From Stenotrophomonas beteli (GTDB lineage Bacteria > Pseudomonadota > Gammaproteobacteria > Xanthomonadales > Xanthomonadaceae), in assembly GCF_001431665.1 (NCBI RefSeq), contig NZ_LLXV01000022.1, positions 1-49,434 on the forward strand: a DNA stretch of 49,434 bases, in the 5' to 3' direction. Shown in pieces: positions 8,192-16,492 of the stretch (position 1 is its first letter; each line of letters starts with the position of its first letter). Made by a program: the position numbers and the translations under genes. A model generated the notes under the pieces. It was not told where the DNA came from. It searched no databases and was given only the letters and a program-made list of their open reading frames with translations.

Positions 8192-10951
8192 GTGGACCAA
8201 GGGATCATCGCCAGCCTGCTGCAGCACCCGCTTGCGTCGGCACTGGTCATCGTCGACCGCACCGGCCGCCCGCTGGCGGCCAATGCGGCCGCGCGCGAGC
8301 ATGGGCTGCCGGCCACCGTGGCCGCGTATGCCCCGATGCTGGAAGATCTTCGGCTGATGGCGGCCGATGGTGGCATCGTGGCCTGCACGCTGCCGGGTGG
8401 CCCGCGCGGTCATTTCGATGGCCACCTGCGCGCCGTGCATGACGGTGCCGGCAATCTGCTGGCCTTCACCCTGAGCATTCCCGAACCGGTTCCGGTGGAT
8501 GGGGGCGGGCGCTGGGAGCTGGCGCTGGACAGTGCCGGCCACAGCCTGTGGGACTGGGACATCCCCAGTGACCGGGTGGCGCGGACACCGGCGCTGGCGG
8601 ATGAAAGCGCCACCGCGATGCTCTCGCGCGTACACGGCGATGACATCGTGCAGGTCCGCGCTGCGCTGGACGAACACCTGCGCGGCCTGAGCGAGCAGTA
8701 CAGCGCGCAGTTCCGCTTCCGCCAGGCCGATGGCCAGTGGCGCTGGGTGCTGGACCGTGGCCGGGTGGTGGCGCGTACCGCCGACGGGCAGCCACTGCGG
8801 ATGGTCGGCACCCATACCGATATCGAGCAGCAGAAGCAGCTGGAAGCCCTGCTGCAGGAGCAGCAGCTGCATCTGAGCGAGGCCCAGCGCATTGCCAGCA
8901 TGGGCAGCTGGTCGTTCGATCCCAACACAGGGCATTTCTGGTGGTCGCCGGAGCTGCGCTCGCTGCTCGCCCTGGACCGCGGGGCCGTGCCCGGCCGGCG
9001 GCGCTGGCTCAAGCAGCTGCATCCGCGCTCGCGTGGCGCGTTGCGTGCGGCATGGCGGCGCCTGTGGCGCGATGGCCGTGCTGCCAACCTGGAGCTGGAG
9101 CTGACCCGGGGCAGCGAACCCTCGCAGCATCTGCGCCTGTGGATGCAGCCGCTGCTGGACATGGACGGCCAGCCCAAGCGCCTGCTCGGCCAGGTGCAGA
9201 ACATCACCGAGCAGCACCAGACCGATGCGCTGATCCGTTGGCGCACCGAGCTGCTCAACCGCGTTTCCGCGTTGGGGCGCATCGGCGGCTGCGAGATCGA
9301 AGTGCAGACCCGGCACATGCAGTGGACCGAAGAGTGCTACCGCATTCACGGCCTGCGCAAGGAGCCGATCACGCTCGACCAGGCGCTGGCCCTGTACACC
9401 GAGGATTCGCGCAACGCTTTCGAAGCAGCACTGGGTCGTATTGGCGGCGGCGGGCTGCCTGAACAACTGGACCTGTGCTTCTACCGCCAGTCAGGCCTGC
9501 GGGTGTGGGTGCAGGTGCTGATCGAGCTGGACCGCCGCGACGGCCTGCCAGCGCGCTTCGTGGTGCTGTTCCGTGACATCACCCGCGAACGCGAAGCCAA
9601 CGAACGCATCGAGCTGCTGGCCCATTACGATCTGCTGACCGGCCTGCCCAACCGGGTGCTGCTCGGCGAGCAGACCGCCGAGGCCATCGAGGAAGCGCGC
9701 GATCGCGGCACCTCGCTGGCGATGCTGTTCATTGATCTGGATGGCTTCAAGACCATCAATGACAGTTTTGGTCACGCCACCGGCGATGCGCTGCTGAAGG
9801 CCGCTGCTACACGCCTGCACCAGAACCTGCGCAACAACGACCTGTTCGGCCGCTTCAGTGGTGACGAATTCATCGTGGTGCTGCGCGACCTGGCCGAGCC
9901 GGAAGACGCCGGCCACGTGGCGCGCAAGCTGATCGCCTCGTTGGCCGAGCCGCTGCGCCGTGGCGAAACCACGTTGAAGGTCGGCGCTAGCGTCGGCATC
10001 GCGATGCTGGGCGATGCGCAGACCGACTTCGATTCACTGCTGCGTGCCGCCGACGCCGCCATGTATGCGGCCAAGGAAGCGGGCCGCAATACCTACCAGT
10101 ACTACAGCCAGGATGCGCTGGCCCGTATCCAGCGCCGGCTTGAGCTGGAGCATGGCCTGCATGGCGCGATCGAACGCGAAGAGTTCAGCCTGGCCTACCA
10201 GCCGCTGCTGCATGCGCACCATGGCGAGCCGCCGGCGATCGAGGCGCTGCTGCGCTGGCATCGGCCCGGTATCGGCTACTGCAGCCCGGCTGAGTTCATT
10301 CCGATTGCCGAGAAATGCGGCGAGATCGTGCGCATCGGCGACTGGGTGCTGAACGAAGCCTGCCGCCAGGCCACCGCCTGGGACCGCGCCGGGCTGCATT
10401 TCGACCGCATCGCGGTCAATGTGTCGGCGGTGCAGCTGCGTGACCGCGGGTTCGCCGAACGCGTGATCGAGATCTGCCATGCCCACGGCTGGCCGCCACA
10501 GCGGCTGGAACTGGAGCTGACCGAGTCGGCGCTGATCCGTGACACCGACATCCTGCGCCACTGCTTCGATGTGCTGGAACGGCACGGCGTGCCGCTGGCG
10601 GTGGATGACTTTGGTACCGGTTTCTCCAACCTCAATTACCTCAACCGATTCCCGGTCGGGCGCCTGAAGATCGATCGCAGTTTCGTGCAGGGCATGCTGC
10701 ATGATTCAGGCACGGCCGAAGTGACCCAGGCCATCGTGCACCTGGGCCACGCGCTGGGCATGAAGGTGGTGGCCGAGGGCGTGGAAACGCACCAGGAAGA
10801 AGACATGCTGCGCCGCCAGGGCTGCGACGAGATCCAGGGCTACCTGTACTCGCGCCCGCTCAGCCCGCGCGACCTGGCGCAGTGGCTGCGCCAGCCACAG
10901 CCGGCTTCGCTGCGCACCGATGCCAGTGGGGAAGTGGTGCTGGTGCGCTGA
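8192..10951 (+). CDS. PAS-GGDEF-EAL c-di-GMP turnover protein
   Basis: This 919-residue soluble protein has several N-terminal PAS-like sensory domains (for example about 110-215 ending in MVGTHTDIEQQKQ, a second ending in GQVQNITEQHQ, a third ending in VVLFRDITRERE). GGDEF is at about 470-635 and EAL at about 645-905. The GGDEF motif is SGDEF at 556-560, a variant found in some active cyclases. The EAL domain looks intact: E684-A-L, ELTES, VDDFGTG, KIDRSF and AEGVET. It could make or degrade c-di-GMP, with phosphodiesterase the safer guess. The start is GTG with GGAG nine bases upstream. It is divergent from the histidine kinase at 5959-8061 and may share regulation with it. Confidence 0.92.
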   Translation: MDQGIIASLLQHPLASALVIVDRTGRPLAANAAAREHGLPATVAAYAPMLEDLRLMAADGGIVACTLPGGPRGHFDGHLRAVHDGAGNLLAFTLSIPEPVPVDGGGRWELALDSAGHSLWDWDIPSDRVARTPALADESATAMLSRVHGDDIVQVRAALDEHLRGLSEQYSAQFRFRQADGQWRWVLDRGRVVARTADGQPLRMVGTHTDIEQQKQLEALLQEQQLHLSEAQRIASMGSWSFDPNTGHFWWSPELRSLLALDRGAVPGRRRWLKQLHPRSRGALRAAWRRLWRDGRAANLELELTRGSEPSQHLRLWMQPLLDMDGQPKRLLGQVQNITEQHQTDALIRWRTELLNRVSALGRIGGCEIEVQTRHMQWTEECYRIHGLRKEPITLDQALALYTEDSRNAFEAALGRIGGGGLPEQLDLCFYRQSGLRVWVQVLIELDRRDGLPARFVVLFRDITREREANERIELLAHYDLLTGLPNRVLLGEQTAEAIEEARDRGTSLAMLFIDLDGFKTINDSFGHATGDALLKAAATRLHQNLRNNDLFGRFSGDEFIVVLRDLAEPEDAGHVARKLIASLAEPLRRGETTLKVGASVGIAMLGDAQTDFDSLLRAADAAMYAAKEAGRNTYQYYSQDALARIQRRLELEHGLHGAIEREEFSLAYQPLLHAHHGEPPAIEALLRWHRPGIGYCSPAEFIPIAEKCGEIVRIGDWVLNEACRQATAWDRAGLHFDRIAVNVSAVQLRDRGFAERVIEICHAHGWPPQRLELELTESALIRDTDILRHCFDVLERHGVPLAVDDFGTGFSNLNYLNRFPVGRLKIDRSFVQGMLHDSGTAEVTQAIVHLGHALGMKVVAEGVETHQEEDMLRRQGCDEIQGYLYSRPLSPRDLAQWLRQPQPASLRTDASGEVVLVR

Positions 10952-10968
10952 CAGGCAGACTCTGGTGG

Positions 10969-11031
10969 GTGCCGGCCGTTGGTCGGCACGGGTGCCTGCA
11001 CGCGCGACCATCCACACATGGCGTGGATTAC
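10969..11031. repeat. Two palindromic repeats (GTGCCGGCC type and SMAG ATCCACGC type)
   Basis: GTGCCGGCCGTTGGTCGGCAC at 10969-10990 is one near-palindrome. ATCCACACATGGCGTGGAT at 11010-11028 followed by TAC is a SMAG-type element read on the minus strand. The second includes the TAA stop codon of the membrane protein gene at 11028-11534. Similar units recur at 11582-11605 and 29054-29190. Confidence 0.7.
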
Positions 11032-11534
11032 CTCGGAAACTCCACCTTCAACTGCATGCGGAGCGCTTCGACGATCGCCGCATAGCGCCGCTTCTGGACC
11101 AGATAGCTGCCAACGAACAGCGGCAGCACCAGCAACATCGGCGCCACCACCGGGCGCATCGCTACCAGCGGCAACAGCAGCAGCGACAGGATCGCCACGA
11201 ACCAGCTGCACAGGCCGATCACCCGCACCTCATGCCGTCGCGCGTTGAGTGCGATACGACCGCGCATCACCGGAAAGTAGCGCAGGCCGAAGCTCGGTGC
11301 GAAGCTCTCGCGGAACGCCATGCTGCCATCGGGCAGCGCATGGAAAGCCAGTCGCAGCCACTTGTCCTGCGGCAGGTCACGTTCCAGGTTGCCCAGCGAG
11401 AGCCGGGCCTGCATGGCCGGTGACGCCGCGATGCGCTCATTGAACAGGGTGATGCCCCAGCTGAAATAGCTGGCCACCCAAGCCATCAGAAGGACGGTCT
11501 CGATCAGCAGGAGTGCGATCAGGGCGATGGCCAT
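11028..11534 (-). CDS. Small membrane protein of unknown function
   Basis: The 168 residues start with a long hydrophobic helix (MAIALIALLLIETVLLMAWVA), have a soluble middle of about 70 residues (LSLGNLERDLPQDKWLRLAF, RESFAPSFGLRYFP), and end with two close membrane helices (VIGLCSWFVAILSLLLLPLV and VVAPMLLVLPLFVGSYLV) before a basic tail. I do not recognise the family. GGAAG before the ATG supports the start. The stop codon lies inside a SMAG palindrome. Codon use is like the neighbouring core genes, so it looks native. Confidence 0.75.
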   Translation of the reverse strand: MAIALIALLLIETVLLMAWVASYFSWGITLFNERIAASPAMQARLSLGNLERDLPQDKWLRLAFHALPDGSMAFRESFAPSFGLRYFPVMRGRIALNARRHEVRVIGLCSWFVAILSLLLLPLVAMRPVVAPMLLVLPLFVGSYLVQKRRYAAIVEALRMQLKVEFPR

Positions 11535-11581
11535 CGGTCTTCCATGAACGGGACCGGTGCATCATGCCATGGGGATGACCC

Positions 11582-11605
11582 ATCCCACGCGTCGCGTGGA
11601 TCTAC
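11582..11605. repeat. SMAG palindrome overlapping a stop codon
   Basis: ATCCCACGCGTCGCGTGGAT is followed by CTAC; on the minus strand it begins with GTAG. The TAG of that GTAG is the stop codon of the 71-residue gene at 11602-11817. Confidence 0.7.
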
Positions 11606-11817
11606 TTCAGGGCTTCGCCATCCAGCCCGAGATCCCAGGCCAGGCCCAGCAGTTCGCCGTCCGCCCGCGACGGGGTAGGGCGCGCATCGGCCAATTGCTG
11701 CAGCTCGCGGATCTCTTCGCGGGCGACCTCTTCCAGCTGTTGCAGCTGCTCACGCACGCTCGCGTTGCGCGGGCGTTCGGCGTCAGTAAGGGAGGGCAGG
11801 GCGCGGATCAGGGTCAT
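11602..11817 (-). CDS. Small acidic helical protein, unknown
   Basis: A 71-residue protein with a strongly helical, Gln/Glu-rich centre (VREQLQQLEEVAREEIRELQ) and an acidic C-terminus (LLGLAWDLGLDGEALK). Codon choice (high GC at third positions) is that of a real gene in this genome. It lies about 100 bases downstream of the chemoreceptor gene on the same strand, after a likely terminator, so it may have its own promoter or be read through. No family recognised. A longer frame to 12219 is antisense-phase noise inside the chemoreceptor gene. Confidence 0.6.
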   Translation of the reverse strand: MTLIRALPSLTDAERPRNASVREQLQQLEEVAREEIRELQQLADARPTPSRADGELLGLAWDLGLDGEALK

Positions 11818-11852
11818 GGTGCGTGTACAGGATGCATGCAACGGCGGGTCAC

Positions 11853-11882
11853 AGGCAAAGGCCCCGGACGAGCCGGGGCCTT
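11853..11882 (-). terminator. Hairpin terminator of the chemoreceptor gene
   Basis: AAGGCCCCGG, four bases, then CCGGGGCCTT makes a near-perfect 10 bp stem between the chemoreceptor stop codon (11916) and the next small gene. The T-tract is short, so it may act weakly. Confidence 0.55.
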
Positions 11883-11915
11883 GCGGGCTGCCGGCGAGGG
11901 CAGCGGACATCAGGA

Positions 11916-13106
11916 TCAGAACAGCTCGACGGTGCCGGCGCCCATGCTCTGCTGGGCAACCGGCTTGTGCGGCGGGCGTTCCCATTCGCTGCGCAGCTCG
12001 CGCAGGCGGCTGCCGGTGCGCTGCAGGGCGGTGGCGATCTCTTCGTCGAACACGCCGCCGTTGCGGTGCAGCAGTTCCTGCAGGGCCACCGCTTCGCGGT
12101 TGATCGCGGTCAGGCGGTCCAGGTGGGTGTGCACGCCGCCCAGCGCCTGGGTGGCGATGTCCTCGAACTGCAGGGCGCGCACGGCTTCGGCCACGCTGCC
12201 ATCGATCGCTCGGGCGCATTCGGACACTTCGCGCATGCCGTCGCCCAGCGAGGCGTTGATCTGCGCGACGTTGTCGAGCATCGCTGCCGCTTCCTGGCGC
12301 GCTTCGCGGGAGCGGTCCATGTCACGCGAGGCCATGTGCGAGACCGTCTCGCGCACCTTGGCGATGGCGTCCTTGGAGCTGTGCGCCAGCTTGCGGATCT
12401 GTTCGTTGAAGGTGGTCGAGCGCTCGGACAGGTTGCGCACTTCGTCGGCGACCACCGCGAAGCCACGACCGGCTTCACCGGCACGCGCCGCTTCGATGGC
12501 GGCATTGAGCGCCAGCAGGTTGGTCTGGTCGGCAATCGACTTGACGTCTTCCAGCAGCGCGAAGATGCCATCCAGGTGCTGCGCCATCTGGTCGATGTGC
12601 TGCACGGTGGTGCTGCTCTGGCCGCTCACCTGTTCCAGCGCTTCCACCAGCTGCTCCATGCGGTGGCTGGCGTGCTGGGCGAAACGGGCAACGTCGAGGC
12701 CGGCATTGCCTTCATCACCGGCGCGATCGACGATGCGCGACAGGGCCTGGCTCTGCTGGCGCGACTTGCGGTTCATGGCATCGAAGCTGCCGCCGAGGCT
12801 GGAGACCGCCTGGCGGATCAGGTCACGTGCGCGTTCCACTTCGCCGCGCGAGCCGTCGATCTCGTTGCCGACGAAATTGCGCAGTTCGGTCAGCAGCTGG
12901 TCCTGCTCACGCAGCACACGGGCATGTTCCGGGGAACGATGCGCCTGGGCGCGGGTGGTCCACCACGCAAAGCCGAGCCAGCTCAGCGTCATCGTGGTCA
13001 GGATCGCCCAGCGCAGGGCGGCCGGCCATTCGAAACCGATGGCGAAGGGGAGCAGCAGGGTCAGGGCCAGGGGGGCGGCCAGACGGATGAAAATGCGTGA
13101 GTACAT
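11916..13106 (-). CDS. Methyl-accepting chemotaxis protein without a periplasmic sensor
   Basis: The 396 residues begin with two membrane helices joined by only a few residues ([13 protein letters not shown] and [19 protein letters not shown]), so there is no extracellular ligand domain and no clear HAMP domain. The rest is a cytoplasmic signalling helix bundle with the conserved CheA/CheW-binding tip ([20 protein letters not shown] then [18 protein letters not shown]). It may sense an internal or membrane cue. The ATG at 13104-13106 is preferred; the longer frame to 13352 crosses a palindromic repeat. A FliA promoter with exact spacing lies just upstream, so it is likely expressed with the late flagellar genes. 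Confidence 0.92.
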   Translation of the reverse strand: MYSRIFIRLAAPLALTLLLPFAIGFEWPAALRWAILTTMTLSWLGFAWWTTRAQAHRSPEHARVLREQDQLLTELRNFVGNEIDGSRGEVERARDLIRQAVSSLGGSFDAMNRKSRQQSQALSRIVDRAGDEGNAGLDVARFAQHASHRMEQLVEALEQVSGQSSTTVQHIDQMAQHLDGIFALLEDVKSIADQTNLLALNAAIEAARAGEAGRGFAVVADEVRNLSERSTTFNEQIRKLAHSSKDAIAKVRETVSHMASRDMDRSREARQEAAAMLDNVAQINASLGDGMREVSECARAIDGSVAEAVRALQFEDIATQALGGVHTHLDRLTAINREAVALQELLHRNGGVFDEEIATALQRTGSRLRELRSEWERPPHKPVAQQSMGAGTVELF

Positions 13107-13134
13107 GGACGTTCTCGGGAGGTGCACGGAGGAT

Positions 13135-13161
13135 GTATCGGCCGTACCCCCTTTCTCTTTA
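13135..13161 (-). promoter_or_regulatory. FliA (sigma-28) promoter of the chemoreceptor gene
   Basis: On the minus strand TAAAGAGA, then exactly 11 bases, then GCCGATAC. The spacing equals the FliA consensus and 13 of 16 box positions match. The -10 box ends 28 bases before the ATG, leaving a short leader of about 20 bases. Confidence 0.8.
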
Positions 13162-13192
13162 ACGTCGATGTGCCTCGAAGTGCATTCTGAAT

Positions 13193-13261
13193 GCGCCGGT
13201 TTTCCGGCGCTTGGCGGCTCGGGGGTCGGATCCCTTTTCATGGAAAAGGGCTCTGACCCCC
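13193..13261. repeat. Hairpin plus GGGGTCAGA-type inverted repeat
   Basis: GCGCCGGTTTTCCGGCGC at 13193-13210 is a perfect 7 bp stem. GGGGTCGGATCCC...GGGCTCTGACCCC at 13221-13261 is a copy of the palindrome family found at 117-243 and 38124-38165. Both lie between the hflD stop and the chemoreceptor promoter and may end the nudJ-mnmA-hflD transcript. Confidence 0.7.
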
Positions 13262-13267
13262 ACGCCC

Positions 13268-13882
13268 TCAGGCCAGCTGCCGGTCCACAGCCTCGATCAT
13301 CGCCTTGCGGCCGAACAGGAAGTCCCAGTAGCTGCCGCCCAGCTGCCGCCACAGTACCGCCGAGCGCACCGCAGCCAGCAGCAGGGCGCGGATCTCGGCC
13401 ACCACGCCGGCCTGGCCCAGGTAATGCGGGTTGCCCTGCACCATCACCCGCGGCTTGAGGTGGCTGATGGTGTCTGCGTACAGCCCCCCCAGGCTGGCCA
13501 GCACGTCGGGGTGGCCGCTGTCGCCCAGTTCGGCGGCCTGGCGCTGTGCGCGCTCGATGCCGGTGGCAACCTTGTTCACCGTGGCACCGTCCTGCACGAA
13601 GCGGCGCTCCAGCTGCAGTACCGACAGGGCCAGCTTGGGCAGGATCGGGTCCTGGCCCTGGCTGCGGAAATAGTTGTGCAGCAGGCGCAGGCCTGCCTTG
13701 AGCGCATGGCGGTCACCGAACACCGCCTGCGGCGAGGACGCATCAACGCGGAACACGCTGTCCACGGCAGTACGCACGGCGGCGGCGTCGGAATGCCCGG
13801 TATCGGCGATGCGGCGGACCTGCTGCAGGGCCTGGGCAATGCCGGCCAAAGCCAGGACGCGGTCGTCGACAGTGAAACTCAT
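13268..13882 (-). CDS. hflD: HflD-like protein
   Basis: A 204-residue all-helical protein of the HflD family, peripheral to the inner membrane. In E. coli it affects the lambda CII lysogeny decision and is always next to mnmA. Family features are [20 protein letters not shown] at the N-terminus, the middle [18 protein letters not shown], and the C-terminal [20 protein letters not shown] followed by [11 protein letters not shown]. The ATG overlaps the mnmA stop as ATGA. The native role outside lambda biology is unknown. Confidence 0.93.
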   Translation of the reverse strand: MSFTVDDRVLALAGIAQALQQVRRIADTGHSDAAAVRTAVDSVFRVDASSPQAVFGDRHALKAGLRLLHNYFRSQGQDPILPKLALSVLQLERRFVQDGATVNKVATGIERAQRQAAELGDSGHPDVLASLGGLYADTISHLKPRVMVQGNPHYLGQAGVVAEIRALLLAAVRSAVLWRQLGGSYWDFLFGRKAMIEAVDRQLA

Positions 13883-15021
13883 GCAGCAATTACCTCAAAA
13901 GGAGAAGGGGTGGTGCGCAGGCGCTGTTCCAGCGGCGCGTCGGTGGCGGCGATCACCGCACCGCCCAGGCACACCTCACCGTCATACAGCACCAGCGACT
14001 GGCCGGGGGTGACGGCGCGCTGCGGGCGGGCGAAGGTGACCAGTACGCTGCCATCATCCAGCACCTGGACCGTACACGGCTCGTCGGGCTGGCGGTAGCG
14101 GGTCTGCGCGGTGCATTCAAAGCGACGCGCCGGCGGCGAACCGGCAATCCAGTGCGCGGTCTCCGAGCGCAGGCGCTCGGAGAGCATCCATGGGCTGTCA
14201 CGGTCCTGGTCCACGTACAGCACGTTGCTGGCCACATCCTTGCCGACCACATACCACGGCGCGGCCGGACGGCCACGCACGCCGCCGATGTTCAGGCCCT
14301 CGCGCTGGCCCAGGGTGAAATAGAACACGCCGGGGTGTTCGGCGATCACGCTGCCGTCGGCCGGGTCGAGGATCTGGCCGGGCTTGGCGGGCAGGTAGCG
14401 GCCGAGAAACTCGCGGAAGTCACGCTCACCAATGAAGCAGATGCCGGTGGAGTCCTTCTTGGCGTGGGTGGGCAGGCTGACATCGCGCGCAATGCGGCGC
14501 AGATCGCTCTTCTCCAGGTCGCCGATCGGGAACAGGGTGGCCGCCAGCTGCTGCTGGCCCAGCTGATGCAGGAAGTAGCTCTGGTCCTTGGAACGGTCGG
14601 CGCCGCGCAGCAGCAGCCACTGCTGGCCGCGCTGGGTCACCCGCGCGTAGTGCCCGGTGGCGATGCGCTCGGCACCCAGTTCGCGGGCAGCATCCAGGAA
14701 GTGCTTGAACTTCACTTCGCGGTTGCACAGCACATCCGGGTTGGGGGTGCGCCCGGCCGCGTACTCGGCCAGGAAGTGCTCGAACACGCCCTGCCAGTAC
14801 TCGCTGGAGAAGTCCCTGAAGTGGAACGGGATGCCGAGCAGGCCGCACACTGCCACCGCATCGCGCCGGTCATCCTCGGCCCGGCAGTCGCCGCTGCCGT
14901 CGTCGGCCCAGTTCTGCATGAACAGGCCGGCCACGGCCTCGCCCTGCTGTACCAGGCGCCAGGCGGCGACCGAGGAGTCGACGCCACCGGAGACGCCCAC
15001 CATCACGCGCGGAGTGCTCAT
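13879..15021 (-). CDS. mnmA: tRNA-specific 2-thiouridylase MnmA
   Basis: The 380-residue enzyme thiolates U34 of the tRNAs for Lys, Glu and Gln, using ATP and sulfur relayed by Tus proteins. The PP-loop is [11 protein letters not shown] at 9-19. Catalytic cysteines are C99 in [11 protein letters not shown] and C195 in [10 protein letters not shown]. The C-terminal domain has YVVGKD and a closing beta-barrel typical of MnmA. GGGAGG lies just before the ATG at 15019-15021. The start overlaps the nudJ stop and the stop overlaps the hflD start, each by four bases, so the three are one translationally coupled operon. Confidence 0.97.
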   Translation of the reverse strand: MSTPRVMVGVSGGVDSSVAAWRLVQQGEAVAGLFMQNWADDGSGDCRAEDDRRDAVAVCGLLGIPFHFRDFSSEYWQGVFEHFLAEYAAGRTPNPDVLCNREVKFKHFLDAARELGAERIATGHYARVTQRGQQWLLLRGADRSKDQSYFLHQLGQQQLAATLFPIGDLEKSDLRRIARDVSLPTHAKKDSTGICFIGERDFREFLGRYLPAKPGQILDPADGSVIAEHPGVFYFTLGQREGLNIGGVRGRPAAPWYVVGKDVASNVLYVDQDRDSPWMLSERLRSETAHWIAGSPPARRFECTAQTRYRQPDEPCTVQVLDDGSVLVTFARPQRAVTPGQSLVLYDGEVCLGGAVIAATDAPLEQRLRTTPSPFEVIAA

Positions 15022-15479
15022 GCGACCTCCCGGACCAGGGAAAGCGGATGGCGCTGGCCACCCAGGTAATCGGCCACCACCTGCCAGACCAGCGGACTGC
15101 GCTGGCGCTCGCCTGCGGCCTGCAGCTCGGCCGGGGTCAGCCACAGCGCGCGGTCGATGCCGGTGTCCAGCGGTTGCGCCGGGTCGTGCGAGACCGGGCG
15201 CGCGGCATAGCAGAAGCGCAGGAAGGCGGTACCGTCGCCGGCGGTCCACTGGTAGCAGCCGATGAAATGGGTCAGTGCGACCGTCCAGCCGGTTTCCTCG
15301 CGGGTCTCGCGCAGGGCCGCCTCGGCCAGGCTTTCGCCTGGCTCGAGGTGGCCGGCCGGCTGGTTCAGCACCTGGCGGCCATCGATGGTTTCTTCAACCA
15401 GCAGCACGCGGCCACCGTCGACCACCACGGTGGCGACAGTGGCGTGCGGTGCCCAGCGCGGGTCCGGCGTGGTGTTCAA
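15018..15479 (-). CDS. nudJ: NUDIX hydrolase NudJ
   Basis: A 153-residue NUDIX enzyme. The NUDIX box runs from G43 to W65 with G-x5-E-x7-RE-x2-EE-x-G spacing (parts: GHLEPGES and RETREETGW). E. coli NudJ acts on nucleoside di- and triphosphates and HMP-pyrophosphate, and lies beside mnmA and hflD as here, which supports the name. Its stop overlaps the mnmA start by four bases. One base separates its ATG from the stop of the secreted protein upstream. Confidence 0.92.
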   Translation of the reverse strand: MNTTPDPRWAPHATVATVVVDGGRVLLVEETIDGRQVLNQPAGHLEPGESLAEAALRETREETGWTVALTHFIGCYQWTAGDGTAFLRFCYAARPVSHDPAQPLDTGIDRALWLTPAELQAAGERQRSPLVWQVVADYLGGQRHPLSLVREVA

Positions 15480-15480
15480 C

Positions 15481-15954
15481 TCAGAAGTCGTCCTTCTTGG
15501 TCAGTTCCAGCTCCATCGCATCGGCGGTGCGGATGGCCGCATCGATGGCGTCGCTGAGCTGGTCCGGGGTTGCGTCTGCATCGATCTTCACCACGAACAT
15601 GGCGGTGCTGTCCTGCTTCACCCAGCCGCCCATCTTGGCATCCTGCGAATCTTCCAGCAGGCGGTTGGCCACGGCCACCGGGAACTGCTTGGTCTTGGCG
15701 CTGTAGGCCGGCGACCAGATCTCGCGGATGTTGTGGCTGCCGAAATCCTCAACCGCCGAGCGCACGTAGACCATCTGGGTGCGATCGCCTTCGACGTCGA
15801 AGACCATGCGGTAGTCGCCGTCCTCGTCGACTTCGTAGGTATAGCCCAGCTTGTCCAGGTGGCGGGCCACGGACTTGTCAGCCTCCGGTGCGGCAACGGC
15901 GGAGCCGGTGGCGGCCAGGCCAAGCAGCAGGGCGGGCAGAAGCGTCCTTTTCAT
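15481..15954 (-). CDS. Secreted YbjN-like protein
   Basis: A 157-residue protein with a signal peptide (MKRTLLPALLLGLAATGSAVA, then APEAD). The mature part resembles the YbjN/type-III-chaperone-like fold: LDKLGYTYEVDEDGDYRMVF, then VEGDRTQMVYVRS, and a C-terminal segment rich in Asp and Lys. The ATG at 15952-15954 has AGGAT upstream; the longer frame to 15990 is not used. It is the first gene of the nudJ-mnmA-hflD string. Function unknown; the YbjN link is a judgement from pattern only. Confidence 0.7.
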   Translation of the reverse strand: MKRTLLPALLLGLAATGSAVAAPEADKSVARHLDKLGYTYEVDEDGDYRMVFDVEGDRTQMVYVRSAVEDFGSHNIREIWSPAYSAKTKQFPVAVANRLLEDSQDAKMGGWVKQDSTAMFVVKIDADATPDQLSDAIDAAIRTADAMELELTKKDDF

Positions 15955-16030
15955 GAAGATCCTGTGAAGCGAATTTGAAAGAAGGTGCAATTGTGACGGG
16001 GGGCGTCCGTGCCGTCCAATCTGCGGCGGG

Positions 16031-16060
16031 CCGACGCAGGCTCGGCACAGGCCTTATAAT
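16031..16060 (+). promoter_or_regulatory. Sigma-70 promoter of clpS with leaderless spacing
   Basis: A perfect TATAAT at 16055-16060 is preceded by a weak -35 region (CCGACG, 18 bases upstream). The expected start of transcription, about seven bases after the -10 box, coincides with the clpS ATG at 16067. There is no Shine-Dalgarno at a useful distance. Confidence 0.65.
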
Positions 16061-16066
16061 GGACGG

Positions 16067-16393
16067 ATGCCTCGCGAGTCTTCCCCCGATTCCCATCACG
16101 AGCACGGTATTGCCGTGGAGCCCGCGCGCCCGGAAGTGGCGCCGCCGCCGTTCTACCAGGTGATGCTGCTCAATGACGACTACACCCCGATGGATTTCGT
16201 GGTGGATGTGCTGCAGCAGTTCTTCAGCATGGACCTGGACAAGGCCACGCAGGTGATGCTGCATGTCCATACCCGTGGCCGCGGGGTGTGCGGGGTGTTC
16301 ACCCGCGAAGTGGCCGAGACCAAGGTCGCCCAGGTCAACGAGTATTCGCGCATGAACCAGCATCCGCTGCTGTGCACGATGGAAAAGGCCTGA
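16067..16393 (+). CDS. clpS: ATP-dependent Clp protease adaptor ClpS
   Basis: The 108-residue adaptor delivers N-degron substrates to ClpAP. A flexible N-terminal tail of about 25 residues leads into the core with [17 protein letters not shown] (N36 and D37 of the N-degron pocket) and [20 protein letters not shown] (pocket His66 region). clpA lies downstream but is separated by an oppositely oriented kinase gene. The promoter spacing suggests a leaderless message. Confidence 0.96.
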   Translation: MPRESSPDSHHEHGIAVEPARPEVAPPPFYQVMLLNDDYTPMDFVVDVLQQFFSMDLDKATQVMLHVHTRGRGVCGVFTREVAETKVAQVNEYSRMNQHPLLCTMEKA

Positions 16394-16403
16394 CCGGCCT
16401 TTT

Positions 16404-16485
16404 GTAGAGTCGAGCCATGCTCGACTGCTGTTCGTACGGGCATCCAGATCGCTGCCAGGGCAGCCGAGCGTGGGCTCGGCTCTAC
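16404..16485. repeat. SMAG-type palindrome pair downstream of clpS
   Basis: GTAG plus GTCGAGCCATGCTCGAC at 16404-16426 faces an inverted, diverged copy (CAGCCGAGCGTGGGCTCGGC then TCTAC) ending at 16485. It fills the gap between the convergent 3' ends of clpS and the APH(6)-like gene. Confidence 0.85.
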
Positions 16486-16492
16486 GGTTGGA

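Noticed and set aside
13193..13210. Strong terminator before the chemoreceptor gene
   Set aside because: The hairpin is perfect but has no T-tract on either strand, so it is listed only as a hairpin/repeat.
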